Of a stretch of 64,000 nt of DNA, positions 1 to 8,811 are shown piece after piece (within the stretch, counting starts at the first letter, position 1; each line of letters opens with the position of its first letter). Origin of the DNA: JAGQRJ01 sp041402045 (GTDB lineage Bacteria > Planctomycetota > J058); the NCBI GenBank assembly GCA_041402045.1, contig JAWKSZ010000025.1:30554-94553 (forward strand), given 5' to 3'. The position numbers were made by a program, and so were the translations under genes. The notes under the pieces were generated by a model. That model did no database searches. It saw nothing but the letters and a program-made list of their open reading frames with translations, and was not told where the DNA came from.

Positions 1-387
1 AGAGCGAGGCCTCGGGGTAGCGCTCGCGCAGGCGCCCGGCGACCCCGGCCAGGCTGGGGTCCTGCTCGAGGGCGGCGACCCCCGCGGCGAGCCAGCCCGG
101 AAGGGCTCTGCAGTCGCCGTCGAAGAACATGACGAACTCGACCGGGGCGGCCTGGCGCAGGCGCTGGAGCCCGGCGTTGCGCGCGCGGGCCGCGGTGAAC
201 GGGCGCGAGAGGTCGAGGTCCACGACCAGGGCGCCGACCCCGCGGGCGAAGGCCACGCTCCCGTCGCTCGAGCCCGAGTCCACGTAGACCACGGGCTGCG
301 CCTGGGGGTCGAGGCCGCGCAGGCAGCGCTGCAGGCGCTCGCCCTCGTTGCGCCCGATCACCACGCAGCCCAGGCGCGCGGGTTCAC
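1..387 (-). CDS. Family 2 glycosyltransferase, N-terminal part (runs off the window)
   Basis: The visible N-terminal ~125 residues read LGCVVIGRNEGERL, then VVYVDSGSSDGSVAFA, then EFVMFFDGDC. This is the GT-A Rossmann start of family 2 glycosyltransferases, with the nucleotide-binding VIGRNE strand, the DSGSSDGS loop and a DGD metal-binding motif. Such enzymes transfer sugars from nucleotide donors, usually at the inner membrane face during polysaccharide or glycolipid synthesis. The natural start is probably GTG at 387, overlapping the transporter stop by four bases (GTGA). That GTG is one base out of frame with the body, so an indel in the following GC run is likely. The C-terminus lies beyond base 1, so acceptor and subfamily cannot be judged. 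Confidence 0.75.
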
Positions 388-2710
388 GCGGACTCCTGAG
401 GGCCGTGGACCTTGGCGCCGACGATGTAGGCAGCGCCGGGAGCACGAGCAGGTCCGCGATCAGGGCCAGCACGAAGGTCCCCGCGGTCAGGAGCCCGAAG
501 GCGCGCACGTTGCCCAGGGCCGAGAAGGCGTAGATCGAGAAGCAGATCGCGAGGGTCAGCGAGGTGAAGATCACCGCGCGCCCGGCGGTGTGCATGGTCA
601 CGTGCAGCGCCGCGTCGAGGTCGGGCTGGCGGCGCAGCGCGATCCGCAGGCGGTCGATCACGTGGATCGTGTCGTCGACGATGATCCCCAGCACGATCGC
701 CCCCACGAGCGCCGTGGTCATGTTCACCCGGTAGTCGATCCAGGCCAGGGCCCCGATCACGAGCGCCACCGGGAGCAGGTTCGGGATCATGGCCAGCAAG
801 CCGAGCTTGAGGTTGCGCACGCCGAGCAGGATCAGGAGCGAGACGCACACCAGCGCGATCCCGAAGCTCTCGATCTGGGTCTGCACCAGGTAGTCGTTGG
901 CGCGGCTCATGAGGATCGCGGCGCCGGTGAGGTAGACCGAGACCAGGGGCTCGTCGTCGGGTCCGCGGAAGCGGTGGGTGAGCTCGGCTTCGATCTCGTC
1001 CTTGAGCGTGGAGTACGCGGAGCTGGCGGCCATGTCCATGCGCATGGTCAGGCGGATCGCCGACCCGTCAAGGGTGAGGTGCTGCTCGTAGAACTCGGGG
1101 TCCGCGGACTGGACCATGAGCAGGAGCTGCTCGTTGACGGCGTCGTCGAGGGAGACCTCCCGCGGCCCGTCGTAGAGCACGTGCATTTCCTCGACCGCGG
1201 AGTAGATCCCGCCGACCTGACGGATCAGGGGGTGCTGCTCCAGCCAGTCGGCGAACTCGCTGCTCTGGCGCAGGATCAGCGCGAGCTTCTCGGTGTCCCC
1301 GGGCTCGAGGGGCTCGAGCACGATCTCGGCGCTGACCACCCCCCCCATGCGCTCGTGGGTGAACTCGATCCAGTCCCTGAGCTTCTCGCCCTTGTTCAGC
1401 ATGCGCAGGAAGTCGTTGTCGACGGTGGGGAACCCGCCCAGGAGCGCCAGCGCCGCGAGCAGCGCCGAGACCCCGGCCACGGCCCAGCGCCCGCGGTTCG
1501 CGATCGTGAGCAGGCGGTCGAGGAGCCCGGTGAGGAAGTCGGCGGTGGGGGTCGAGCGCGGGTGCCAGCCCAGGGCGACGAGCGGCGAGATCGCGAAGGT
1601 CAGGCCGTAGGCCAGGAGCGACCCCAGGGCGGCCACGATCCCCAGGTGGGTCACGGGCACGATCTCCGACGTGATCAGGGCCGCGAAGCCGACCGCGGTG
1701 GTGACCGAGGTGTAGAGGCAGGGGCGCCACACCTCGTGGACCGCCACGCGCATGGCCACGCCGGGGGCGGTCCCGTTCACGACCAGGCGCTGGTAGGCCG
1801 CGAGCAGGTGCATGGCGTCGGCCACGCCCACGCAGATCAGGAGCGAGATCAGGATCGGGGTGAGCACGGTGACCGGCATGCCCAGCCAGCCCATGAGCCC
1901 CACGCAGCTCAGGAGCGCGCTGATCGAGACCAGGAGCGGGGCGAACACCGCGCGCAGGCTGCGGAACAGGAGGAACAGGCAGGCCATGGCCGCCAGCAGC
2001 CCGAGTCCCGTGGCGAACTTGAGCTCGCGCTGCAGGATCTGGGAGAAGTAGTGGGGGTTGATCGGCGAGCCCAGGGAGCTGTGGGGCAGGTCCTTGTACT
2101 TGGGCGACTCGAGCACCGAGGTGAGCTGCTCCACGATCTCGCGCCGGTCCTGGGGGGTGAGGTGCTCGCCCGGGGTGTGGCGCAGCCGGGCGAGGAACCC
2201 CACGTTCTTGGCGTCCGGTGAGATCAGGAGCCCCTTGAACGGGCGGAACTCGGTGGCCTTCTCCCGCCAGAACGAGCGCTCCTCGGGGGTCACCGGGCCG
2301 ACCTCGGTCACGCTCTTGCTGATGATCTCGTCGCCTTCGGAGTAGGCGAGGGGCGAGCGCAGGGGCGAGCGCACGCTGTCGATCCAGTCCAGGGCCACGA
2401 GGTCTTCCCCGAGGTCGATCAGGAGCTGGTAGTAGGGGTCGCTGAAGGCGTCCGGGACTTCGACGAGCACGTACACGGCCTCGTCGGAGCCGAAGTCGTC
2501 GCGGAAGTGGTCGTATTCCTCCAGCGTCGGGTCGCCCTCGACGAACATGGCCTGGTTGCTCACGTCGACGGTGACCCACGCCAGCCCCAGCGAGAGCGCG
2601 GAGACGAGCACCATGGCCAGCGCGGCCACGCCCACGATCCAGGGCCAGGTGTAGCCCTCGAGGTCCTCCTCGGGGGCGTCCGACTCGGGGGTTTCCGGGG
2701 CGTCGCTCAT
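384..2710 (-). CDS. RND/MMPL-superfamily transporter
   Basis: A protein of about 775 residues with a TM helix near the N-terminus, a large periplasmic segment, a helix bundle containing CVGVADAMHLL, a second soluble segment and a second bundle containing GIIVDDTIHVIDRL. This duplicated layout and the Asp-rich TM4/TM10-like motifs are typical of MMPL/SSD-type RND transporters, which use the proton gradient to move lipids or hydrophobic compounds. The ATG at 2710 starts MSDAPETPES. Near base 440 the high-GC3 frame shifts by one base; in the shifted frame the protein ends YIVGAKVHGPQESA at a TGA (384-386). Without the shift it would fuse to the glycosyltransferase through a stretch of rare codons, so I read two coupled genes. 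The substrate is unknown; the coupled glycosyltransferase hints at a glycolipid. Confidence 0.85.
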
Positions 2711-2810
2711 GGCGCCACGCTACGTCCGGAGGCGACGCGGGACCACCCCTGCGCGGGGGGCGTGTCGGCGATGATGGATCTCAGCGCAAATGGACAGAGC
2801 GCTCTCGCGG

Positions 2811-3161
2811 GCCCGTTCAGCGCAGGACGCAGGGCGCGGAGGAACGCAGAGCCCCGTGGGCGCCGCTCCTCCGGGGCACAGGAGAGAAAAGAATTCGCCT
2901 GGACGGGCGAGCCCTAGGAAGGGGCTGCGCTTCCGCGGAGGCTCCCGTCGGGCGAGATTCTTGCCGCCGAAGGCGGCGCGGCAGCAGAAGCTGCCGCAGC
3001 AGAGTCACCGCGGTGCAGGGCCGCGACTTCAGGGGCGGAGCCCACCCTTGCTTCCACGTCACCCGCGGGCGGCGTCCGCGCGGACGAGCGTCCGACTCGG
3101 CACGCTCACGCGCGCTAGCTCTGCGTTCCTCCGCGCCTCTGCGCCTCTGCGTTGAACGGGC
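2811..3161. repeat. 351-bp intergenic element with ~42-bp terminal inverted repeats
   Basis: The left end (2811-2852) and the right end (3118-3161) are near-perfect inverted copies built from GCGCAGAGG/GGAACGCAGAGC units, differing by a few substitutions and a two-base gap. The ~265 bp between them is GC-rich and non-coding. A second element with the same terminal motif family but an unrelated core lies at 38309-38662, so the ends appear to be the conserved part. CGCAGAG-type intergenic repeats recur in several bacterial phyla; their function is not established. Confidence 0.7.
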
Positions 3162-3189
3162 CACGCGGCACGTCCACGGTCCAGCGGAG

Positions 3190-3226
3190 CCTTGGCGTCC
3201 TTGGCGTCCTTGGCGGTTCAATCCTC
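3190..3226. repeat. CCTTGGCGT short direct repeats
   Basis: Three consecutive near-identical 9-10 bp units (CCTTGGCGT) end in GGCGGTTCAATCC just downstream of the larger inverted-repeat element. This is a second intergenic repeat type often found beside CGCAGAG repeats. No coding or RNA function is visible. Confidence 0.5.
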
Positions 3227-3269
3227 AACGCTGCTCGCTCAGGCGTCGAATGGCAGCGCCCGCCCGCGC

Positions 3270-6003
3270 TCAGTGCGCGTCGAGCCAGGTGCGCCCAGCG
3301 CCGACGTCGACCTTGAGCGGGACCGCGAGGGGGAACGCGCCCTGCATTTCCTCGCGCACGAGCGCCACGAGGGCGTCCTGCTGGCTGGCCGGGCACTCGA
3401 ACACGAGCTCGTCGTGGACCTGGAGCAGCATGTGGGCGTCGAGGTCGCTCGCGGCGAGGCGGCGGTCGATCGCGACCATGGCGATCTTTATGATGTCCGC
3501 GGCGCTGCCCTGGATCGGGGTGTTGATCGCCATGCGCTCGGCGTTGCTGCGGGCCAGGCGACGGGTGGCGCGAATGTCCGGGAGCGGACGCCGGCGGCCG
3601 AGGAGCGTCTCGACGTAGCCGAAGCGCCGAGCGTAGGCGACCTGGGCCTCGAGGTAGCCCTTGATCCCGGGGAACTCGGCGAAGTAGCTGTCAATGAACG
3701 AGCGCGCGTCGTCGAGGCTCAGCCCGGTGTCCCGGGCGAGGCGCTGGGCGCCCATGCCGTAGGCGATCCCGAAGTTGATCGCCTTGGCCCGCCCGCGGAG
3801 CTCGGGGCCCACGTCGTCGAAGGGCACGCCGAACACCGTGGACGCGGTCGCCTTGTGCACGTCCTTGTCACGCGGAAGGCCCTCGAGCAGGGCCTCGTCC
3901 ACGAGTAGTGGGCCAGGATCCTGAGCTCGACCTGCGAGTAGTCGGCGGCCACGAGCACCCAGTCCTCGGCGCCGGCCACGAAGGCGGCGCGGATCCGGCG
4001 GCCCTCGGCGGTGCGCACGGGAATGTTCTGCAGGTTCGGGTCCGAGCTCGAGAGCCGGCCGGTGGCGGTCACCGCCTGGTTGAAGCTCGTGTGCACGCGG
4101 CCGGTGCGCTTGCCGATCAGCCCGGGGAGCGCGTCGACGTAGGTCCCGAGCAGCTTCTCCAGCCCGCGGTGTTCGAGCAGCTTCCCGACCACCGGGTGCT
4201 GCTCGCGCAGGCCCTCGAGGGTCTCGGCGTCGGTGGCGTAGGCGCCGGTCGCCGTGCGCTTGGCCTTGTGCCCGGCGGCCTCCTGGAGCTTCAGGCGCTC
4301 GAACAGGAGCTCGCCGACCTGGCGCAGGCTGTTGAGGTTCAAGCGCCTCGCCGGCCAGGGCGTAGACCTCCTTGGCCAGCTCCGGCGATCCGCCCGCGGA
4401 GCTCGTCGCCGAGGGACTTCAAGGCGTCGGTGTCGACCCGGATCCCCCGGCGCTCCATGCGCTCGAGGACCCGCGAGAGCGGGAGCTCGACGTCGCGGTA
4501 GAGCTCGAGCAGGCGCGGCTGCTCGGCGAGCCGGCGCTGGAACTGCTGGTGCAGGCGGAGGGTAATGTCCGCGTCCTCCGACGCGTAGGGCAGGATCTCC
4601 TCGTCGCGGAGCTTGTCCATGCTGCGCTTGCCGCGCCCCGTGCCCATGACCTCTCGGGTGGCGATCTTCTTGTAGCCCAGGTAGCGCAGCGCCAGGTCGT
4701 CGAGGCCGTGGGTCCGCGCCGCCGGGTCGAGCAGGTAGCTCTCGAGCAGGGTGTCGAAGGCGATCCCCTTGACCGAGACGCCCTGGTGGCTGAGGACCAG
4801 GGCGTCGTACTTCACGTTCTGCCCGCCCTTCTCCACGGCGGGGTCCTCCAGCAGGGGCTTCAGCAGCTCGAGGGCCGGGGCGAAGTCGAGCTTGAAGGAG
4901 AACAGCGCGAAGGCGCCGCCGGCGGCGGTGGTCTCGACCGCGGGCACGTAGAAGGCCTCGCCGCGGGTGTGGGCGAAGGCCATGCCCACGATCTCCGCCT
5001 CCTCGGGGCGCAGGCTCGTGGTCTCGAGGTCGAACACGAAGCGTCCCGCCTCGCGCAGCTCGGCGATCAGCGCCGGGAGGTCCTCGAGGTCCACGCGCCG
5101 GTGGCGGTGGGGGTCGGTGTCCACGCTCACCGAGAAGCGGCGCAGGTAGTCCTTGAACTCGAGCTCGGCGAACAGCTCGACCAGGGCGCTGCGGTCGGGC
5201 TCGCTGAGCTCGAGCTCCTCGAGCTCCACGTCCAGCGGGACCGCGTCGTCGAAGGTCACGAGCTCGCGGGAGAGCAGGGCCTGCGCCTTGTGGGTCTCGA
5301 GGGACTCCCGCAGCTTGGGCTGCTTGACCTCGGCGGTGCGCGCCAGGACCTCGTCCAGGCTGCCGAACTGCGCGAGCAGCTCCGCGGCCCGCTTGGGCCC
5401 GACGCCGGGGACGCCGGGCACGTTGTCCGAGGTGTCGCCGACCAGGGCCAGGTAGTCGCGGAAGCGCTCGGGGGGAACCTGGAACTTGGCCTCGACGTCC
5501 GCCGGGGTCATGACCATGGGCTGGTTCCCGCGGGAGCGCCACGGGTTGTAGACCCGCACCCGGTCCGACACGATCTGGCAGAAGTCCTTGTCGCCGGTGA
5601 CGAGGAACACCTCGTGCCCCGCCGCGCTGCCCAGGCGCGCGAGGGTCGCCATGAGGTCGTCGCCCTCGTAGCCCTCGACGCCGAGGCGCACGAGGTTCAG
5701 CGCGTCGACGATCCGGTCGAGGGTGCCCAGGGCCGCGGCCAGCTCCTCGGGCATGCGCTGGCGGGTGGCCTTGTAGTCCGCGTAGCGCTCGTGGCGGAAG
5801 GAGCGCTTGCTCACGTCGAACACGACCGCGGCCAGGTCCGGCTGCTCCTCGTCCAGCACTCGGAGCAGGTCGCGGGTGAAGCCGAAGGTGGCCGAGGTGT
5901 CGACGCCCTTGGAGTTGATCAGCGGGTTCTTTATGAACGCGAAGTGGCTGCGGTAGGCCAGGGCCGAGCCGTCGAACACGAACAAGCGCTTGGGGCGGCT
6001 CAC
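3270..6003 (-). CDS. polA: DNA polymerase I
   Basis: About 910 residues, the usual Pol I length. The N-terminal 5'-nuclease starts MSRPKRLFVFDGSALAYRS and carries GYEGDDLMATLA and GDKDFCQIV. The middle domain keeps proofreading residues: DLETTSL (Exo I, DxE), GQNVKYDALVL (Exo II) and YASEDAD (Exo III). The polymerase domain has motif A DYSQVELRILAHYS, motif B KAINFGIAYGMG (with the Phe that favours dNTP over ddNTP) and motif C QVHDELVFE. It fills gaps in Okazaki-fragment processing and excision repair. The reading frame breaks near 4388, 4340 and 3905; all domains continue smoothly in the next frame, so sequencing indels are far likelier than a dead gene. It is transcribed away from the DUF6502 gene. 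Confidence 0.95.
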
Positions 6004-6205
6004 GGCGCTCCTCCAGGGCCCCGAGGCTACCGCACCCGCCCAGGCGACGGGGAGCCCTCCGGCTCGAGTGCGTTCGGATAAGCACTTAGGACGTCTTCGC
6101 TCCGACGGTCGGGGCGGAGGCGCTGCCGTTCAATGGCTTACGTGAGTGTCGCGGTTGTGTAAAGGACCCCGCGACGATCTCGGTTCAGAGTTGCGAGCCT
6201 CAGAT

Positions 6206-6223
6206 TTGGGATTAAATTCCCAA
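6206..6223 (+). promoter_or_regulatory. AT-rich inverted repeat just upstream of the DUF6502 start
   Basis: TTGGGA and TCCCAA form six-base arms around TTAAAT, ending two bases before the ATG at 6226. The site is strikingly AT-rich for this genome and no Shine-Dalgarno sequence is visible here. It could be an operator overlapping a promoter, for example for autoregulation by the putative DNA-binding product, or a start-site hairpin. Function is inferred from position only. Confidence 0.4.
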
Positions 6224-6225
6224 CT

Positions 6226-7044
6226 ATGTCGAGCGACGAGCACGAGCTCCCGGACCTCCTCTCCGCCAGCGCCAGCAAGGTGCTGCGCGCCCTGGCGCGC
6301 GTGCTCCTGCGCAACGGCGTCGCCTGCGGGACCGTGGAGCAGCTCGTGCGGAAGGCCTACGTCGACGAGGCCCAGGCCCTCGCCGGCGAGACCGGCGCCA
6401 AGGCGACGGTCACCAGCCTCGCCGCGCAGACCGGGCTCTCCCGCAAGGAGGTCAAGCGCCTCATGGGCCCCGCCGAGGACTCCGCCCCCCGCAGCGAGAA
6501 GTACAACCGCGCGGTGCGGGTGCTGAACGGCTGGCTCAACGACCGCACCTACAGCACCGCCGAGGGCGTGGCCCTCCCGCTCTCGCTCCAGGCCGACGAG
6601 CCCGGCTCCTTCGCCCAGCTGGTGAAGGACTACAGCGGCGACATGACCCCCAAGGCCATGCTCGATCTGCTCCAGGGGTCCGAGTGCGTGCAGGTCCGCC
6701 AGGACCTGGTGCACCTGGTCCGCCACGCCTACGTCCCGGCCAACGACTCCAAGGAGATCGTGCGGATCCTCGGCACCGACACCGCCGAGCTGATCCGCAC
6801 GATCGACCACAACCTCACCTGCGAGCCCAAGGACACGCGCTTCCAGCGCAAGGTGTCCACCTCGCTCCTGCCCACCCGGGCGGTTCAGTCCTTCCGGGAG
6901 CTGGTGCGCCGCCGCTCCCAAGCCTTGCTCGAAGACCTCGTCACCTGGCTCAACGACCACGAAGCCACCGACGACGAGGACGCACACACCGTGAGCGTGG
7001 GGATCTACCACCACGAGCACACCTCTCCCGTGGAGCCGTCATGA
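6226..7044 (+). CDS. DUF6502-family protein, putative HTH regulator
   Basis: 272 residues, predicted soluble, with no signal peptide. The N-terminus has a segment typical of DUF6502 proteins (KVLRALARVLLRNGVACGTVEQLVRKAYVDEA). It is followed by SLAAQTGLSRKEVKRL, which reads like a winged-helix recognition element, and then by an all-helical C-terminal half. I recognise the family by pattern; its function is unknown, and DNA binding is inferred from the HTH-like segment. It overlaps the next gene by four bases (ATGA at 7041-7044), so it is translationally coupled to a DUF5666 lipoprotein. This pairing fits what I know of the family's usual neighbours. A regulatory or export-quality role for the lipoproteins is speculation. 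Confidence 0.75.
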   Translation: MSSDEHELPDLLSASASKVLRALARVLLRNGVACGTVEQLVRKAYVDEAQALAGETGAKATVTSLAAQTGLSRKEVKRLMGPAEDSAPRSEKYNRAVRVLNGWLNDRTYSTAEGVALPLSLQADEPGSFAQLVKDYSGDMTPKAMLDLLQGSECVQVRQDLVHLVRHAYVPANDSKEIVRILGTDTAELIRTIDHNLTCEPKDTRFQRKVSTSLLPTRAVQSFRELVRRRSQALLEDLVTWLNDHEATDDEDAHTVSVGIYHHEHTSPVEPS

Positions 7045-8546
7045 AGAAGAACGTCCCCCAGCGCGCCGCGCTCTCGGCCCTGGCCCTGGTCCTCGCCGCC
7101 TGCGGCGGCGGCGGCGGCGGCGGCGGCGGCACGGTCGCCCAAGGCGGCAGCGGCGGCGCCGGGATCGGCGGGAGCGGCTACCGCTCCAACGGCACGATCA
7201 CCGAGTTCGGCAGCATCTTCGTCAACGGGATCGAGTTCGACACGAGCTCCGCGACCTTCGAGATCGAGGACGGCACCGGCTCCCAGGCCAACCTGCAGAA
7301 GGGCATGCGGGTCGTGGTCGAGGGCAGCGTGAACGCCGGCGGCACCACCGGGGTCGCCACCCGCGTGCGCTTCGAGGATCAGCTCGAGGGCCCGATCCCC
7401 GCCGCGTCCACGATCACCACCGACGCCGACGGCGAGAACAAGCGCTTCACGATCCTCGGGGTCCCCGTGACCGCGAACCAGATCGACACGACCTTCGTGG
7501 GCGTGACCTTCGCGTCCCTGGCCCCGGGCCAGGAGCTGCAGATCAGCGGGTTCTTCGACGCCGCCGGACTCCTGCACGCCACGGCGATCGTCTCCAAGGG
7601 CGGGTTCACCCCCGGCGCGTCCCTGGTCGAGGCCAAGGGCACCGTGACCACCCTCGGCGCGACGACCTTCAGCCTGCGGGTGGGCACCACGACCCTGACC
7701 GTCGACTACACCAGCGCCAACCTGAGTCAGGTCCCGGGCGGCCTCCTCGCCGGGCAGAGCGTGGAGGCCAAGGGCACGATCGCCAGCGACACCGCGACCA
7801 CGATCGTCGCGACCCAGGTCAAGCTCGACGACACCGGCCTCAGCAACGGCAACCAGGTCGAGCTCGAGGGGATCGTGACCAGCTTCAGCTCGGCGGGCTC
7901 CTTCGCGGTCGACGGGCAGACGGTGAGCGCCGCCGGCGCGACCCTGACCCCCACGAACCTCGTGCTCCGGGCCGGGATCCGGGTCGAGGTCGAGGGCAGC
8001 GTCCAGAACGGCGTGCTCCAGGCCACCCGGGTCAAGCTCCGCGAGGGCAACAACCGGGTGCACGCCACGGCCTCCAACGTCTCCGGCGCGAGCTTCGTGC
8101 TCACCGTGGCGGGCCAGACCGTGCGGGTCACCGCGGACAGCAGCACCCGCCTCGAGGACAAGACCTCGGGCACGCCGCTGACCCTGGCCACCCTCAACCG
8201 GGTCGACGGGCGCTTCCTCGAGGTCCGGGGTTACGACGACGGGACCGGGACCGGCCTGATCGCGACGCGGATCGAGATCGAGAACCCCGACGACGTGATC
8301 CTCCAAGGGACGCTCCAGAGCCAGGTGGTCGGCACCTCGATCACGGTCCTGGGCGTGGTGTTCCCCGTCGACGGGACCACCGAATACCAGGACACCACCA
8401 ACGCCCAGCTCGCTGGCGGCCAGACCCAGTTCGCCGGCCAGGTGCAGAACGGCGTGACCCTGATTCGGATCAAGGACAAGGAGCCCGGCAGCGGCGGCGC
8501 GAACCCCGTGGGGGTCGCCGACGAGGTCGAGATCCAGACGCCCTGA
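7041..8546 (+). CDS. DUF5666-repeat lipoprotein with poly-Gly linker
   Basis: 501 residues starting MKKNVPQRAALSALALVLAAC. The LAAC lipobox predicts lipidation at the Cys, followed by a run of nine glycines that should tether the mature domain flexibly to the membrane. The rest is a tandem series of ~65-75 residue beta-rich units, each with signatures such as GTITEFGSIFVNGIEFDT, KGMRVVVEGSVN and VEARGYDDGTG, typical of DUF5666 (OB-fold-like) domains. It starts inside the stop of the DUF6502 gene. The first repeat and its GxIxxFGSIxVNG motif are clear. No catalytic residues are evident; a binding role at the cell envelope is likely but unproven. Confidence 0.8.
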   Translation: MKKNVPQRAALSALALVLAACGGGGGGGGGTVAQGGSGGAGIGGSGYRSNGTITEFGSIFVNGIEFDTSSATFEIEDGTGSQANLQKGMRVVVEGSVNAGGTTGVATRVRFEDQLEGPIPAASTITTDADGENKRFTILGVPVTANQIDTTFVGVTFASLAPGQELQISGFFDAAGLLHATAIVSKGGFTPGASLVEAKGTVTTLGATTFSLRVGTTTLTVDYTSANLSQVPGGLLAGQSVEAKGTIASDTATTIVATQVKLDDTGLSNGNQVELEGIVTSFSSAGSFAVDGQTVSAAGATLTPTNLVLRAGIRVEVEGSVQNGVLQATRVKLREGNNRVHATASNVSGASFVLTVAGQTVRVTADSSTRLEDKTSGTPLTLATLNRVDGRFLEVRGYDDGTGTGLIATRIEIENPDDVILQGTLQSQVVGTSITVLGVVFPVDGTTEYQDTTNAQLAGGQTQFAGQVQNGVTLIRIKDKEPGSGGANPVGVADEVEIQTP

Positions 8547-8550
8547 TCCC

Positions 8551-8601
8551 GCGGGGGCGCCCGGCGCCCCCGCCCTCCCCGCGCAGGCGGCCTGCGCGGG
8601 G
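8551..8601 (+). terminator. Two strong GC hairpins after the first lipoprotein gene
   Basis: Two adjacent near-perfect palindromes follow the stop at 8546. The first is GCGGGGGCGCC paired with GGCGCCCCCGC (8551-8573); the second is CCCCGCGCAGGC paired with GCCTGCGCGGGG (8577-8601). Neither has a U-tract, so they may be partial terminators or mRNA-stabilising stems separating two lipoprotein genes transcribed in the same direction. Confidence 0.5.
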
Positions 8602-8663
8602 GCTCACCCACCCCGGGAGGGGAGACCCTCCCTGCCTCCCACCACCCAGGTGACCCCGGCCGC

Positions 8664-8779
8664 AGCGCGGCGTGGCCACCGCTTCGTCCCCCCACCCTGC
8701 GGGTCGCGTTGGCCCGCTGAACCCTCCACCCGGTGTCCGCGGCCGCGCGCGCGCGGCGAGGCCACCGCTTCGTCCACCC
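8664..8779 (+). repeat. Imperfect direct repeat in the lipoprotein spacer
   Basis: The motif GCGCGGCG(T/A)GGCCACCGCT followed by TCGTCC occurs twice, near 8666-8691 and 8752-8777, in the 265-bp spacer before the second lipoprotein gene. It could be a duplicated regulatory site or drift from a local duplication. No protein is encoded. Confidence 0.35.
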
Positions 8780-8811
8780 CCCTGAACCTTCTTTCCTCAG
8801 GAGTGTCTCCC

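Larger units (their letters stand above)
2711..3269. other. Intergenic region holding a repeat element, no gene seen
   Basis: This gap lies between the transporter start and the polA stop. It holds an element bounded by inverted CGCAGAG-type repeats (2811-3161) and a short CCTTGGCGT direct-repeat cluster (3190-3226). No reading frame here has the G/C third-position bias of the neighbouring genes. Confidence 0.7.

Noticed and set aside
3190..3226. tRNA T-loop-like GGTTCAATCC
   Set aside because: It is part of the CCTTGGCGT repeat; no acceptor stem, anticodon loop or CCA context can be formed around it.
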